Positions 37,465 to 45,905 of a DNA stretch of 58,530 bases are shown here, one piece after another (within the stretch, counting starts at the first letter, position 1; each line of letters opens with the position of its first letter). The position numbers and the translations under genes were made by a program. The stretch is from the IMG/VR virus record IMGVR_UViG_3300035678_000002, positions 1 to 58,530 of that record. The stretch is one strand, 5' to 3'. The notes beneath the pieces were generated by a model that was not told the DNA's origin, searched no databases, and was given only the letters and a program-made list of their open reading frames with translations. The DNA comes from a virus.

Positions 37465-38756
37465 CAGCCCGCCAGCCCGTCCAGGACCTGCGTCCACGTC
37501 AGCCCGGCGCCGGTGACGCCCGCCCAGCTCGCGAACCGGTTGCAGGTGTCCGACCAGCGCGCGGCCACGGTGCCCTGCATGGGGCCGCCGGGGGCGCTGG
37601 TCACGGCGTGGGGCATCGAGAAGACGCGCAGGGGGATCCGGTGGTCGGGCAGCACCCGGGAGATCGTGTCGGCGCCGACCGAGAGGTACCGGTCGGGCAG
37701 GCCGTATTCGTCGGGGGCTTGGAACAGCAGCGGCGAGCCGGGCGCCAGCAGGGCGACCAGCCGGTCCCGGTCCGGGAAGGTGCGGGATACCAGCGTCAGG
37801 GTGGACGTGACGGAGCTGCGCTGCTTCGACACGACGACCGGGTTCGGCTGGTTGTTGATGTTGAAGGTGGCCGCGTTGGCCGCCTGCGACTCGACGTCCA
37901 GGCTCTGCCAGAAGACGCCTTCGGCGGGGATGCACAGCGGGTTCGGGTCGAACGCGAAGTCGACTCGCACGTTGTTGCCGGGCCGCAGCGGGTCCTTGAA
38001 CCGGCAGGCACCCAGCGAGGGCAGCAGCGCCGCGCCCGAGGTCGCCGACCCGGCGGCGCTGACCATGGTGATCGTGCTGATGCTGACCATGACCGTCGCG
38101 GCGGGGGTGCCCGTCATCGTGACGAACATCTGCACGGACACCGTGTTGGCGGGGGCCACTGCGGTGGCCGTCACGGTGGTCGCGGCGAGCACGGTGGCGG
38201 CGGTGCTCGGACTCGTCAGGATCGCCCCGGCGGCGTCCCGGAAGGTCATCCCCACGGTGACGGCCTGCGAGACGTTGGCGGACAGGACGGCCGTCACGGT
38301 GAACGAGGCGCCCGGGGTGGCCGGGATGTCCTCCGCCCGGATCGTGGGGGTGGTGGTGGCCCCGCCGGTGAAGAAGGTCAGGAAGTCGGCGCCGGACCGC
38401 GTGGAGGTGGGCTGAATGATGACGGCCGGGTCGGTCGGATACCACGGGTCGGTGTAGCCGTCGACGAACGTCGGGTTGGCGTTCAGGGTCACCACGGGGG
38501 CGGTGGCGGTGTAGTAGACCGCGCTGTCCATGGGCGCCTCGGTGTCGTACAGGACCGCCTTGTACCCGGCCTGCATGGGCGCGTACGCCACCCCGGCGAT
38601 GGTCGTCGAGGAGCCGTGCCCGCGCACCGGCGTGGCCGCCCCGGTGACCGGGTCGACCCGGTTCACGAGGGCGTACGGGGCGTCGATGTCGCTGAAATCC
38701 AGGTCGAGCCGGACCTGCGCCTTGGCTACGTCGGCGGTCGCGACGATCGTGGACAC
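37464..38756 (-). CDS. Minor tail protein (distal tail/Dit-like)
   Basis: 430 residues from GTG 38756, just after the tape measure. N-terminal strands carry KAQVRLDLDFSDIDAPYALVNR, cut here by position, and a carbohydrate-binding-like insertion (PATPGASFTVTAVL, TVGMTFRDAAGAIL) typical of CBM domains. C-terminal part (WQSLDVESQAANA) follows. Likely connects tape measure to tip. Assignment by order and beta-rich architecture. Confidence 0.65.
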   Translation of the reverse strand: MSTIVATADVAKAQVRLDLDFSDIDAPYALVNRVDPVTGAATPVRGHGSSTTIAGVAYAPMQAGYKAVLYDTEAPMDSAVYYTATAPVVTLNANPTFVDGYTDPWYPTDPAVIIQPTSTRSGADFLTFFTGGATTTPTIRAEDIPATPGASFTVTAVLSANVSQAVTVGMTFRDAAGAILTSPSTAATVLAATTVTATAVAPANTVSVQMFVTMTGTPAATVMVSISTITMVSAAGSATSGAALLPSLGACRFKDPLRPGNNVRVDFAFDPNPLCIPAEGVFWQSLDVESQAANAATFNINNQPNPVVVSKQRSSVTSTLTLVSRTFPDRDRLVALLAPGSPLLFQAPDEYGLPDRYLSVGADTISRVLPDHRIPLRVFSMPHAVTSAPGGPMQGTVAARWSDTCNRFASWAGVTGAGLTWTQVLDGLAG

Positions 38757-38760
38757 CCGC

Positions 38761-41163
38761 TCACCTCGTCCCGTACGCGAGTTCGTTGGCCTGGTCGTTC
38801 ATCTTCTTATCGATGCGCACGTCGAGGATATCGGTGATCTCCCTGGTGCCGAGGTAGACCTTGACCAGCGTGGTGCCCGCGCTGCCCAGCTTGCTGCCCA
38901 GCATGTCCAGCAGGCCCGTGCTCTTGGCGACGGCCGCCGCCTTGGCCGGGTCACCCATCGGGATCACGGCCTCCGGCCCGGCCTCGCCGACGACCGCGAG
39001 GGTGGGCGCGTTGACCAGGCCGCCGGACGCCAGCATCGGGATGTGCGGCAGGCCGATGTGGATGAGGCTGCCCACCCGGTCGATGCCGGAGTTGAAGCCG
39101 CTGATCACGGAGTTGATGCCGGACTTGAGCCCGGCCAGGATGTCGTGCCCCACGTTGCGCATGAACCCGGAGATCCGGCCGGGCAGCCGCATGACGAAGC
39201 CGACCACGGCGTTGGCGCCTGACTCGACTTCACTCCTCGCCCAGTTCCATGCGCTGCGGAACGCGCCGCCGATGATGCCGGGCAGCCGGTTCATGAACGA
39301 GGCGATCTTGCCGGGGAGCTGGGTGAAGATGAAGACCACGGCGGCGACGTCGGAGAGCAGCAGCGTCTTGCCGAGCGTGAAGGCCAGGTTCCACAGGTCG
39401 ACGAACAGGTGCCCGATGCCCTTGACTGCACCCCAGACCAGGCCCGGCATCGTGAGGAAGTAGGCGATGATCAGTCCGACTCCGATGCCGATCGCCATAC
39501 CGGCGGCGTGCAGGGCGCCCAGGAAGACGTTCGCGAGCAGCCCGGGGAGCGCGCTCAGGGCCGCCCAGATCCGGCCGGGGATGCTGGAGAAGAAGCCGGG
39601 CAGGGTGACCGTGAACCAGTTACCGATGTTCGTGCCGACCGAGACGATCCACTGCCAGATGGCCTGGAAGAAGCCCGCGATGGCTCCCCCGGCGGACTTC
39701 AACGCGCTGGTGACCGCGCCCCAGTTCTTGTAGATCAGGTACGCCCCGGCGGCGATGGCGACGGCGGCGAGGATGATCCAGCCGACCGGGTTGAGCGCGT
39801 CCACGATCGCTTCCCACGCGGCGACGGCGACGAGGGCCACCCGGTACGCACCCCAGGCGATGACCGCAGCGCCCAGCAGGTCGGGGTGCTTGGCGAGCAG
39901 GTCGGCGATGCTCACCAGGAACGGCGTGATCGTCTTGAGCGCGCCCGCCAGTTCACCGGCGAACGTGCCCGCCAGCGTCACGACCATCGGGAGCAGCGGC
40001 GTGAGCACCTGCGCCATGGTGCTCAGCGCGGTGTTCAGCAGCAGGAAGAGGTTCGCCAGCACCTCCTTGCCCTGCGCGGTGGCGAAGAAGGCCGCCAGCT
40101 GGCCGATGAGGCTGGACAGGAATCCGAGGGCCTGCGCGCCGTCCGCCTGGAGGGCCGAGATGATCGACGTGACAAGATCGAAAACGTTGCCGATAAGGCC
40201 GCCGACCTGCCGGATGATCACCAGGGCGTCGTTGAAGAACTTGGTCAGCGCACCCGAGCTGGCCGCCTGCGCGATGAACGCCGAGAACATCGTCAGCATG
40301 TGCGCGAGACCACCGGAGAGGGTGGCGAACAGCGGACCACCGGCGGCGGCCAGGGTGACGAACGCGCCCGCGACCGCGCCCAGCGCCGGGATGAACGGCT
40401 GGATCGCCTTGTGCGCGGACACGAAGATCGACGCGATGTCGGCCTTGCGGTTGCCGAAGGCCCGCAGGAAGTTGTCGGCGACCTTGCCCAGGTCCACCGA
40501 GAGCGCGATGAAGCCCTTGTGCAGGGTCGGCAGCAGCTGGTGCGAGACGTGCGTCAGCGTGCCCTCGAGCTGGTTGAAGAAGACGTTCTGCACGTCCTGC
40601 TGCAACTGGTGGAACGCCGGGTGCAGGGCCTGAATCTCTTTCACGAACTGCCGCGCGCCCGGCGAGAGCTTCTTCATCGCCGCGTCGAACTGCTTGGCCT
40701 TCGCCGGGTCGAAGGCGTACTTGAGGGCGTCGCCGACACCGGAGAAGGCCATCTTGAGGGTGGCCGCCGCCGCGACGGCGGTCAGCATGGCGGCGGGCAG
40801 GGTCGCGGCGAGGGCGGTAGCGGCCGGGGCGAGGGCGGCGACCAGCTGCACCGCCATCGCGATCAGGGCGGGCATGAAGGCGGTAGTGGCGACGGCGAAC
40901 CCGGCGGAGAGACCCTTCCAGAGGGAGTTCCCGCCCTTCCTGCCCTCCTTCTTCATGTTGTTTTCGATCTTGTTGTCGACGCCTTTGCCCAGCTCGTCGG
41001 CAGCCGACTCGCCAGCCTTGGTCGCCGACTTGTCCAGCTCCTCGAACCGCAGCCCCTTGGTCTGCTCGTCGAGCGCCTTCTTGATCTCCTGCCGCAGACC
41101 CGGCGTGAACTTCGACAGGTCGGCGAACACCTGAACGAACGCCCGCCCCAGAACTCCAGCCAT
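38761..41163 (-). CDS. Tape measure protein
   Basis: 800 residues from ATG 41163. Helical N-terminus (FVQVFADLSKFTPGLRQEIKK split by turns), many hydrophobic membrane-active segments, and the typical C-terminal motif LASGGLVNAPTLAV with GEAGPEAVIPMG. At roughly 1.5 angstrom per residue for this class it implies a tail of about 120 nm. It governs tail length and enters the host membrane during injection. It contains element copies 11 (antisense) and 12 (sense). Confidence 0.92.
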   Translation of the reverse strand: MAGVLGRAFVQVFADLSKFTPGLRQEIKKALDEQTKGLRFEELDKSATKAGESAADELGKGVDNKIENNMKKEGRKGGNSLWKGLSAGFAVATTAFMPALIAMAVQLVAALAPAATALAATLPAAMLTAVAAAATLKMAFSGVGDALKYAFDPAKAKQFDAAMKKLSPGARQFVKEIQALHPAFHQLQQDVQNVFFNQLEGTLTHVSHQLLPTLHKGFIALSVDLGKVADNFLRAFGNRKADIASIFVSAHKAIQPFIPALGAVAGAFVTLAAAGGPLFATLSGGLAHMLTMFSAFIAQAASSGALTKFFNDALVIIRQVGGLIGNVFDLVTSIISALQADGAQALGFLSSLIGQLAAFFATAQGKEVLANLFLLLNTALSTMAQVLTPLLPMVVTLAGTFAGELAGALKTITPFLVSIADLLAKHPDLLGAAVIAWGAYRVALVAVAAWEAIVDALNPVGWIILAAVAIAAGAYLIYKNWGAVTSALKSAGGAIAGFFQAIWQWIVSVGTNIGNWFTVTLPGFFSSIPGRIWAALSALPGLLANVFLGALHAAGMAIGIGVGLIIAYFLTMPGLVWGAVKGIGHLFVDLWNLAFTLGKTLLLSDVAAVVFIFTQLPGKIASFMNRLPGIIGGAFRSAWNWARSEVESGANAVVGFVMRLPGRISGFMRNVGHDILAGLKSGINSVISGFNSGIDRVGSLIHIGLPHIPMLASGGLVNAPTLAVVGEAGPEAVIPMGDPAKAAAVAKSTGLLDMLGSKLGSAGTTLVKVYLGTREITDILDVRIDKKMNDQANELAYGTR
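40176..40189 (+). repeat. Dispersed 14-bp element, copy 11
   Basis: GATCGAAAACGTTG, antisense within the tape measure gene. Confidence 0.65.
40956..40969 (-). repeat. Dispersed 14-bp element, copy 12
   Basis: GATCGAAAACAACA, sense in the tape measure gene, encoding KIENN. Confidence 0.65.
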
Positions 41164-41166
41164 GGA

Positions 41167-41736
41167 TCAGGATCCTACGGGTGCGGGAGGCTGGGCCTGG
41201 CCCATCAGGGCCGCAAACGCCGACTCGGCGGCGCGAGCGTCATACATCTCCTCCGGCTTCACACCCTCCACACCGATCGGGGGGAGCCTCAGGTCGATGT
41301 CGAACTTGTTGCGTTCCTTCTCGTCCATGGTGCGCACGCAGATCACGTAGATGGCGTTCAGTGCCGCCGCGAGACTCACCGTGTTCAGGTCCACCCCGAG
41401 CCGGGTCAGCTCCCCGCCGATGATGTGCCAGCTCTCCCCCGACGAGCGGATCAGCCGGTCCGCCTCCCACCACGGCCGCCCGGCCGCCGCCGTCAGCAGC
41501 TCCCGGGACCGCACGGCGATCAGCTCGGCGGTCACCGTGCCGTCCAGCAGCAGGTCCGCCACGCGCTCCTCCGCGTCGCCGTCCATCAGCCCGGGGATCA
41601 GCGGCAGCGGCACGTCCTCGTCGAGGATGGCCACGAACCAGTCGACCGCCGGGTGCGGGGGCACCCTGAAGGTGTCCCCGCCCAGGTCGACCTCAATGGC
41701 CCAGATCCGCAGCGCGGCGAGGGCGTCAGCGGGCAT
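41167..41736 (-). CDS. Tail assembly chaperone-like protein
   Basis: 189 residues. ATG 41736 overlaps the preceding gene by 11 nt. Features PHPAVDWFVAILDEDVPLPL, GRPWWEADRLI, GGELTRLGVDLNTVSL, and a C-terminal PPIGVEG. This order (short acidic domain, PWW-x-x-RL, then helix pair) is that of actinophage tail chaperones. It is directly upstream of the tape measure, as expected. No slippery site was found linking it to another frame. Confidence 0.65.
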   Translation of the reverse strand: MPADALAALRIWAIEVDLGGDTFRVPPHPAVDWFVAILDEDVPLPLIPGLMDGDAEERVADLLLDGTVTAELIAVRSRELLTAAAGRPWWEADRLIRSSGESWHIIGGELTRLGVDLNTVSLAAALNAIYVICVRTMDEKERNKFDIDLRLPPIGVEGVKPEEMYDARAAESAFAALMGQAQPPAPVGS

Positions 41737-42136
41737 CGCTTGGCAGCTCGCCGCAGTGGTGAGAGTCCGGGGAGCCCCACACGTAGCCGTGGGAGCAGGC
41801 CGCCGGGGTGTTGCCCCGCAGGATCCGGTCCCTGTCCTGACGACCGGCGGCGTAGCCCCGGACGTGGCCCTCTCCGCGCCCGATCGTCCGGCCCGTGTCG
41901 AAGGCGACCTTGCGCAGGTGATCGTGGCGCCAGAAGTGGAACGGCAGCCACGTCGCAAGCGCCACGTAGGCGATGAGCTGGATCGGCCAGGGCACGTACC
42001 GGGCCAGGTACTCCGTCCACGGGATCGTCCCCGCCGGATGCAGCAGCCCTGCGACGCACTCCATGACGATGGCCGTCAGGGTGACCCCGAGGAACAGGAT
42101 GCTCCAGATCAGCCGCTTGCGGTTGAGGCCGCTCAC
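41726..42136 (-). CDS. Two-span membrane protein with C-terminal Cys/His motif
   Basis: 136 residues from GTG 42136 (GTGA-type overlap). Two hydrophobic spans (LIWSILFLGVTLTAIVMEC and WPIQLIAYVALATWLPFHF), then a polar tail (RGEGHVRGYAAGRQDRDRI) and CSHGYVWGSPDSHHC, a possible metal site. Odd within a tail assembly region. Function unknown. Confidence 0.6.
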   Translation of the reverse strand: MSGLNRKRLIWSILFLGVTLTAIVMECVAGLLHPAGTIPWTEYLARYVPWPIQLIAYVALATWLPFHFWRHDHLRKVAFDTGRTIGRGEGHVRGYAAGRQDRDRILRGNTPAACSHGYVWGSPDSHHCGELPSDAR

Positions 42137-42399
42137 ACGGTCACCTCCGGGTCGAGCCGGGCGCAGGCGCCCTCGGGCAGGGCGCCGCCGTCCTCGTGCG
42201 GCACCGTGTACGACATCCCGCCGTCGACCGCGACCAGCTCGCCCACCGGCCAGGTTGCCGGTGTCGGATCCTGACCTTCCGGGACCGCGATGCGGGTCAG
42301 GTCGTAGTCGATCAGGACGGCACCGCACCAGGCGCAGCGCTGCCGCAGGAGAGCGCCGACCCGCACGTACATCCCGGTGATGTGGATGACGGCGTTCAC
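42133..42399 (-). CDS. Small protein with Cys pair
   Basis: 88 residues from GTG 42399 (GTGA overlap). Contains CAWCGAVLIDYDL (rubredoxin-like knuckle) and an acidic Pro-rich second half. Only one full Cys pair plus one late Cys, so zinc binding is uncertain. Function unknown. Confidence 0.55.
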   Translation of the reverse strand: MNAVIHITGMYVRVGALLRQRCAWCGAVLIDYDLTRIAVPEGQDPTPATWPVGELVAVDGGMSYTVPHEDGGALPEGACARLDPEVTV

Positions 42400-42752
42400 C
42401 GGCTCCGCCGTACCGCTGCCACCTTCTTGGCGGGGGTGGCCTGGCCGTTGAACTTCTCGCCCGCCGTGCGGATCGAGCCGAACACGTCCACGGCGGACAC
42501 GTCCCCTTCGATCATCGCGTCGTCGAGCCAGTCCTTGTCCTCGTCCTTGACGATCATCCCTTCGACGATCTTGCCGAGGGTGCCGAGGTTGCGGATCAGG
42601 CGGTCTCGCAGCTCCTGCGGGATCTCCTGATTGTTTTCGATCTTGGGCAGGCCGCGACTCACCCGGGCCAGCACGACCAGCGCACCGTCCGTCGGCCTGC
42701 GCATCTCGACCTGGCGGTCGCCCAGCTCGACCATCACCGTCAGCTCGCTCAC
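42396..42752 (-). CDS. Tail assembly chaperone candidate
   Basis: 118 residues from GTG 42752 (GTGA overlap). Opens VMVELGDRQVEMRRPTDGAL, then a helix with IVEGMIVKDEDKDWLDDAMI, the usual pattern of the first tail assembly chaperone (LxxxMVxDPxDxxWLExxML). A basic tail (TPAKKVAAVRRSR) ends it. Element copy 13 lies in frame (PKIENNQ). Confidence 0.6.
   Translation of the reverse strand: MSELTVMVELGDRQVEMRRPTDGALVVLARVSRGLPKIENNQEIPQELRDRLIRNLGTLGKIVEGMIVKDEDKDWLDDAMIEGDVSAVDVFGSIRTAGEKFNGQATPAKKVAAVRRSR
42629..42642 (-). repeat. Dispersed 14-bp element, copy 13
   Basis: GATCGAAAACAATC, sense in the tail chaperone candidate. Confidence 0.65.
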
Positions 42753-43648
42753 GAGAGCCCCATCTCGGCGCCCCAGGCGGTCAGCGCCTTCGCGGCCTGC
42801 ACGATGTGCGGCATCACGTGGTGGTCGTGCCGGAACAGGGCGGTGTCCGCCCACATCTCGACGTCGGCCAGGCTCGGCGACCCCGCCGACGGGTCCGGGG
42901 CGGGGGTCGGGGCGGGCTGCGACTTGGCCGTCCAGAAGTAGACGTCACCCTCCCGCTTGCGCAGCTCCCACCAGTCCGAGGCCCGCAGGTACCAGCGGCC
43001 CTGCGCACCCCACGCGGGACCCCACGAGTTGTTGCCGCCGACCAGCAGCACGCCGGTGCCGTTGCCCGGCGCGTCGGCCGCGACGATCTCGTCCACGACC
43101 AGCTCATGGCCGCCCGCGAGACCCGACGGCACGCTGACCTCGAGCAGGCCCGACGATCCGGCGTTGAACATGCTGTTGAACCAGGGCAGGCCGGTGATCC
43201 CGGGCCGGTCCATCAGGGCCTGCAACGACGCGTCGAGGTCGAGGGCCGCCTGATAGCCGGACGTGATGCCCGCCTGGACCGCCATCTTCGACGAGGTGAG
43301 CCCGTCGGAGCCGGTGTCATCCGGGGCGTACGTGCCGGGGAAGCCGTCGTTGGCGGTGTTGTCGTGGTACCAGGAGACCGCGCCCGCCTCGTCCGGCGCG
43401 TACCGCCAGGGCTGGCTGCCGGGCGCGTAGAACGGCTCGTGGTAGGCGCACGAGGTCGCGGCGTTGCCGGTGCACGAGCCGATCTGGCCCTGGTCGAGGA
43501 CCGCGATGTGCTGGGCGTGCCGGACCGAGGTGACGATCCCCGTCGGCGGCTGGAGGGCGTACGCCTTCGACCGGCTGTCGAGGTTGACGTTGCGGCCCAG
43601 CAGCGGGTGCATCGGCAGCCGCTCCCGGTAGATGCTGACGACGCTCAC
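42749..43648 (-). CDS. Papain-like cysteine peptidase in tail module
   Basis: 299 residues from GTG 43648 (GTGA overlap). The C1 peptidase triad is visible: Gln and Cys59 in DQGQIGSCTGNAA, His181 in GGHELVVDEI, Asn207 in GGNNSWGPAWG, followed by GRWYLRASDWW as in papain-fold enzymes. The C-terminal 60 residues after a Pro/Ala linker (PAPTPAPDPSAG) are helical and may dock it. Such peptidases in phage tail regions are rare; it could process a virion protein or cut host surface proteins. Confidence 0.85.
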   Translation of the reverse strand: MSVVSIYRERLPMHPLLGRNVNLDSRSKAYALQPPTGIVTSVRHAQHIAVLDQGQIGSCTGNAATSCAYHEPFYAPGSQPWRYAPDEAGAVSWYHDNTANDGFPGTYAPDDTGSDGLTSSKMAVQAGITSGYQAALDLDASLQALMDRPGITGLPWFNSMFNAGSSGLLEVSVPSGLAGGHELVVDEIVAADAPGNGTGVLLVGGNNSWGPAWGAQGRWYLRASDWWELRKREGDVYFWTAKSQPAPTPAPDPSAGSPSLADVEMWADTALFRHDHHVMPHIVQAAKALTAWGAEMGLS

Positions 43649-43854
43649 TCCGCCACCTCGATCTCAACGGCCGAGATCAGCCGCTGCTCGGAGACGACCA
43701 GGCAGATCGGGCCGTTCGTGCCCCCCTGGCGGAAGACCAGCGTCTCGCCGACGGGGGTCACCGTCACGTTCACGGAGACCTCGGCCGTGGCGATCGGCTG
43801 TTCGCCAGCGGTATTCCATGACCCGTCCTGCCAGGTCACCTTGAGCTTCTTCAC
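43645..43854 (-). CDS. Small beta-strand protein
   Basis: 69 residues from GTG 43854 behind GAGGAGAAGCA. Almost all strands (KKLKVTWQDGSW, AEVSVNVTVTPVGETLVF, LISAVEIEVAE). Could be a decoration or tail-tube-adjacent protein. No family recognised. Confidence 0.6.
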   Translation of the reverse strand: MKKLKVTWQDGSWNTAGEQPIATAEVSVNVTVTPVGETLVFRQGGTNGPICLVVSEQRLISAVEIEVAE

Positions 43855-43865
43855 TGCTTCTCCTC

Positions 43866-44321
43866 CTACACGTCTCCGCCGCCGCTGGCGTCTGCTGCGG
43901 CGGCGCTCTGCATCCTGTAGCCCTCGCTCGTCGCGACCTCGCGCAGGGCGTCCCTCAGCCATGGCTTACCTCGCCGGGCAGGCTGGTGGACCCATCTGCG
44001 CACCATCGGCTGGCCGTGCCAGACGAACGCGAGGGCCTTCTTCTTCTTCGGGTAGATCGTGAGGGCGCGGCGCCCCTCGTGCACGGCGAGCGCGTACTTG
44101 ACCTTGGTGAAGACCTCACCCGTGATCTTGTTGGCGCCGTTCGTGATCTTGAACTGGTGGCTTGCCCGCAGGTTCCCGTGGTCGACGGGCACCAACACCC
44201 GGGAGCGGTTGAGCACCTTCAGCGTCGTCTTCACGACCTCGCGACCGACGTCGTCTTGCAGAATGCCCTTGATGACCGGCAGGAACAGGTCAACCCTGAC
44301 CGACTTCACCCCGCCCGGCAT
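43866..44321 (-). CDS. HK97 gp10-like head-tail protein
   Basis: 151 residues from ATG 44321, overlapping the previous gene by 32 nt. Pattern HGNLRASHQFKI then YALAVHEGRRA and PWLRDALREV matches the HK97 gp10/tail-completion family (L-R-x-S, YA-x-x-VHEG, FL-x-x-AL). It likely seals the neck or tail end. Last 20 residues are Ala/Gly-rich. Confidence 0.7.
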   Translation of the reverse strand: MPGGVKSVRVDLFLPVIKGILQDDVGREVVKTTLKVLNRSRVLVPVDHGNLRASHQFKITNGANKITGEVFTKVKYALAVHEGRRALTIYPKKKKALAFVWHGQPMVRRWVHQPARRGKPWLRDALREVATSEGYRMQSAAAADASGGGDV

Positions 44322-44484
44322 CCGGAACCTCCTCCGTCACGTCCCGAAGATAGCCGGTATCCACATGCTGCGTGGCCCAGAGGTCGGCCGCGTCCTGCGT
44401 GAACCGGTCGCCCACGTCGAGGGCGTTGAAGCTCACCAGCACCTCGTACGTGCGCTTGCCGGTCTTACGGCCCGTTCCGGGCAT
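44290..44484 (-). CDS. Small head-tail region protein
   Basis: 64 residues. ATG 44484 is preferred (GGGAG 7 nt upstream) over GTG 44490. Basic start (GTGRKTGKRTYEVLV), then FNALDVGDRFTQ and a helix. Small conserved-looking genes of this kind often lie between head-tail connectors. Function unknown. Confidence 0.55.
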   Translation of the reverse strand: MPGTGRKTGKRTYEVLVSFNALDVGDRFTQDAADLWATQHVDTGYLRDVTEEVPDAGRGEVGQG

Positions 44485-44494
44485 GGCCACTCCC

Positions 44495-45034
44495 TCAGCA
44501 GTCCGCGCACGGCGCGGGCACCGACACGGTCACCAGCAGTTTACCGCCGGTGCAGCCGCCTTCGACCGGCAGCGGCGTCCACTCCCCGACCGCCCGGCGC
44601 TGCGTCGGCCGCCAGCAGCACGCCGCCGTCCGGCGCATCAGCGTCTGGTGGACCATCTGCGTCGCGGCGGCCGTCGACCAGTCCGCCGTGCTCGGCGGGT
44701 CGACGTTGTCGAACGTGTCGTCCGAGGTGGACCAGGGCATGCAGAACGCCACGCCCATCTCCAGCACCACGGCGTACGCGAGGGGGCCGCACGGCAGCCA
44801 GGTGTTGTCCGGCGCCGGGAAGCTGTCCCAGGACGGGAAGATGTTGGCGATGCGCACCCACGCCAGCCCGGCGCAGCACTCGTCGACGTTCGCGCCGACC
44901 AGCGGGCCGGTCTCCTGACCCAGGCGGAGCTGGATGTACTTGGGCGGGCTGGCCTGCGTGTTCAGCTGCGTGGTGAAGCAGGCCAGCAGCTGCTGCGCGA
45001 CCGGCATGCCGATCGGATCCGACGGGGCGGTCAT
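44495..45034 (-). CDS. Head-tail connector
   Basis: 179 residues, ATG 45034 overlapping the adaptor stop (ATGA). Cys-rich with CCAGLAWVRIANIFPS, a strand region (LAYAVVLEMGV) and QTLMRRTAACCWRP, ending GGCTGGKLLVTVSV. The layout fits the stopper/neck family of actinophages next to the adaptor, by position and pattern. Confidence 0.6.
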   Translation of the reverse strand: MTAPSDPIGMPVAQQLLACFTTQLNTQASPPKYIQLRLGQETGPLVGANVDECCAGLAWVRIANIFPSWDSFPAPDNTWLPCGPLAYAVVLEMGVAFCMPWSTSDDTFDNVDPPSTADWSTAAATQMVHQTLMRRTAACCWRPTQRRAVGEWTPLPVEGGCTGGKLLVTVSVPAPCADC

Positions 45035-45840
45035 GGCCAGGTGGTGATGCGGGTCGGGGACTGGTCCATCGAGAACACCTTCGGCGACTGCGTGAGACGG
45101 CCGGGGTTGAACTGCACCACCAGCTGGTCGACCTCGTTGAGGCCGGTCAGCCCCCGGTCGAGGTAGGTGTTGACGCCGGGGAACTGGATGGAGACGCCCG
45201 CCCTGGTCAGCGACTGCATGCGCTGCGGCAGTCGGCACGGCTGGCCCGCGATGGCCTTGCCGATCTCGCAGGCGAGGATGCTGGCGGCGTTCAGCGCCTC
45301 GTCCGGCACCGCACGGCCGAACACGCCGGTCACGGACCAGGTGTCCGTCACGCCGATGTTCTTGTTCAGGTCCTGGCACTGCGGCCAGCAGGCACCGTCG
45401 GTGCGGACCAGCAGGAACCCGTTGTCGATCCGGTACGCGCTCGGGTTCACGGTGGCGCCGTCGATGATCACGGAGGTGATCGAGACGGTCTTCGGCAGCT
45501 CCACCTCGCAGGAGGCGCCGCAGCAGTTGATCCCCGCGCACCCGGCGTTGTGCCACACGCCGTTCTGGATGTAGAGCGGGTAATAGCTGTTGCCCTCGTC
45601 GGTGCCCCACGGATTGATCAGGTTCACCGGGTACGTCTGGTACAGCGGCGGCAGCATGGGGGCGTTGCACGGCCTGAGCGTGAGACTGACGGTCCCGAAC
45701 TGCCGACCCGTCAGCGTGTACAGGGTGAACGTCGCCAGGTTCAGGGCGAGGTCTTTCTGCGCCTGCGTCAGCCCACTCCAGGTCGTCGAGCAGGCCGCCA
45801 TGTTCGTGACGGTCCAGCCGTTCGGCACCGCGCTGGCCAT
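45031..45840 (-). CDS. Head-to-tail adaptor (gp6-like)
   Basis: 269 residues from ATG 45840 behind GAGGGGGCAGGG. Helical opening (GLTQAQKDLALNLATF, LYTLTGRQFG) as in phage connector proteins, and a Cys-rich middle (CAGINCCGASC) that may form a zinc or disulphide knot. C-terminal helical part with ALNAASILACEIGKA and a loop RGLTGLNEVD. Binds the portal ring in the usual order portal-adaptor-stopper. Confidence 0.68.
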   Translation of the reverse strand: MASAVPNGWTVTNMAACSTTWSGLTQAQKDLALNLATFTLYTLTGRQFGTVSLTLRPCNAPMLPPLYQTYPVNLINPWGTDEGNSYYPLYIQNGVWHNAGCAGINCCGASCEVELPKTVSITSVIIDGATVNPSAYRIDNGFLLVRTDGACWPQCQDLNKNIGVTDTWSVTGVFGRAVPDEALNAASILACEIGKAIAGQPCRLPQRMQSLTRAGVSIQFPGVNTYLDRGLTGLNEVDQLVVQFNPGRLTQSPKVFSMDQSPTRITTWP

Positions 45841-45860
45841 CCCTGCCCCCTCCTTGCGGA

Positions 45861-45889
45861 GCGGGAGCCGCCGAACCGGCGACTCCCGC
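45861..45889 (-). terminator. Hairpin between tail protein and adaptor genes
   Basis: GCGGGAG/CTCCCGC with an inner GCCG/CGGC around AACC. It lies in the 65-bp gap and may attenuate transcription after the major tail protein. Confidence 0.5.
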
Positions 45890-45905
45890 GCTTACCGTTG
45901 GTTGC

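Noticed and set aside
36319-38415. Long plus-strand frame over minor tail genes
   Set aside because: Antisense shadow; the minus-strand genes have family patterns and overlapping starts.
39409-41976. Very long plus-strand frame over the tape measure gene
   Set aside because: Asp/Arg/Gly/Val-rich shadow without start signals.
41700-42752. Programmed -1 frameshift in tail chaperone genes
   Set aside because: No canonical slippery heptamer such as GGGAAAA was found near the ends of either candidate gene.
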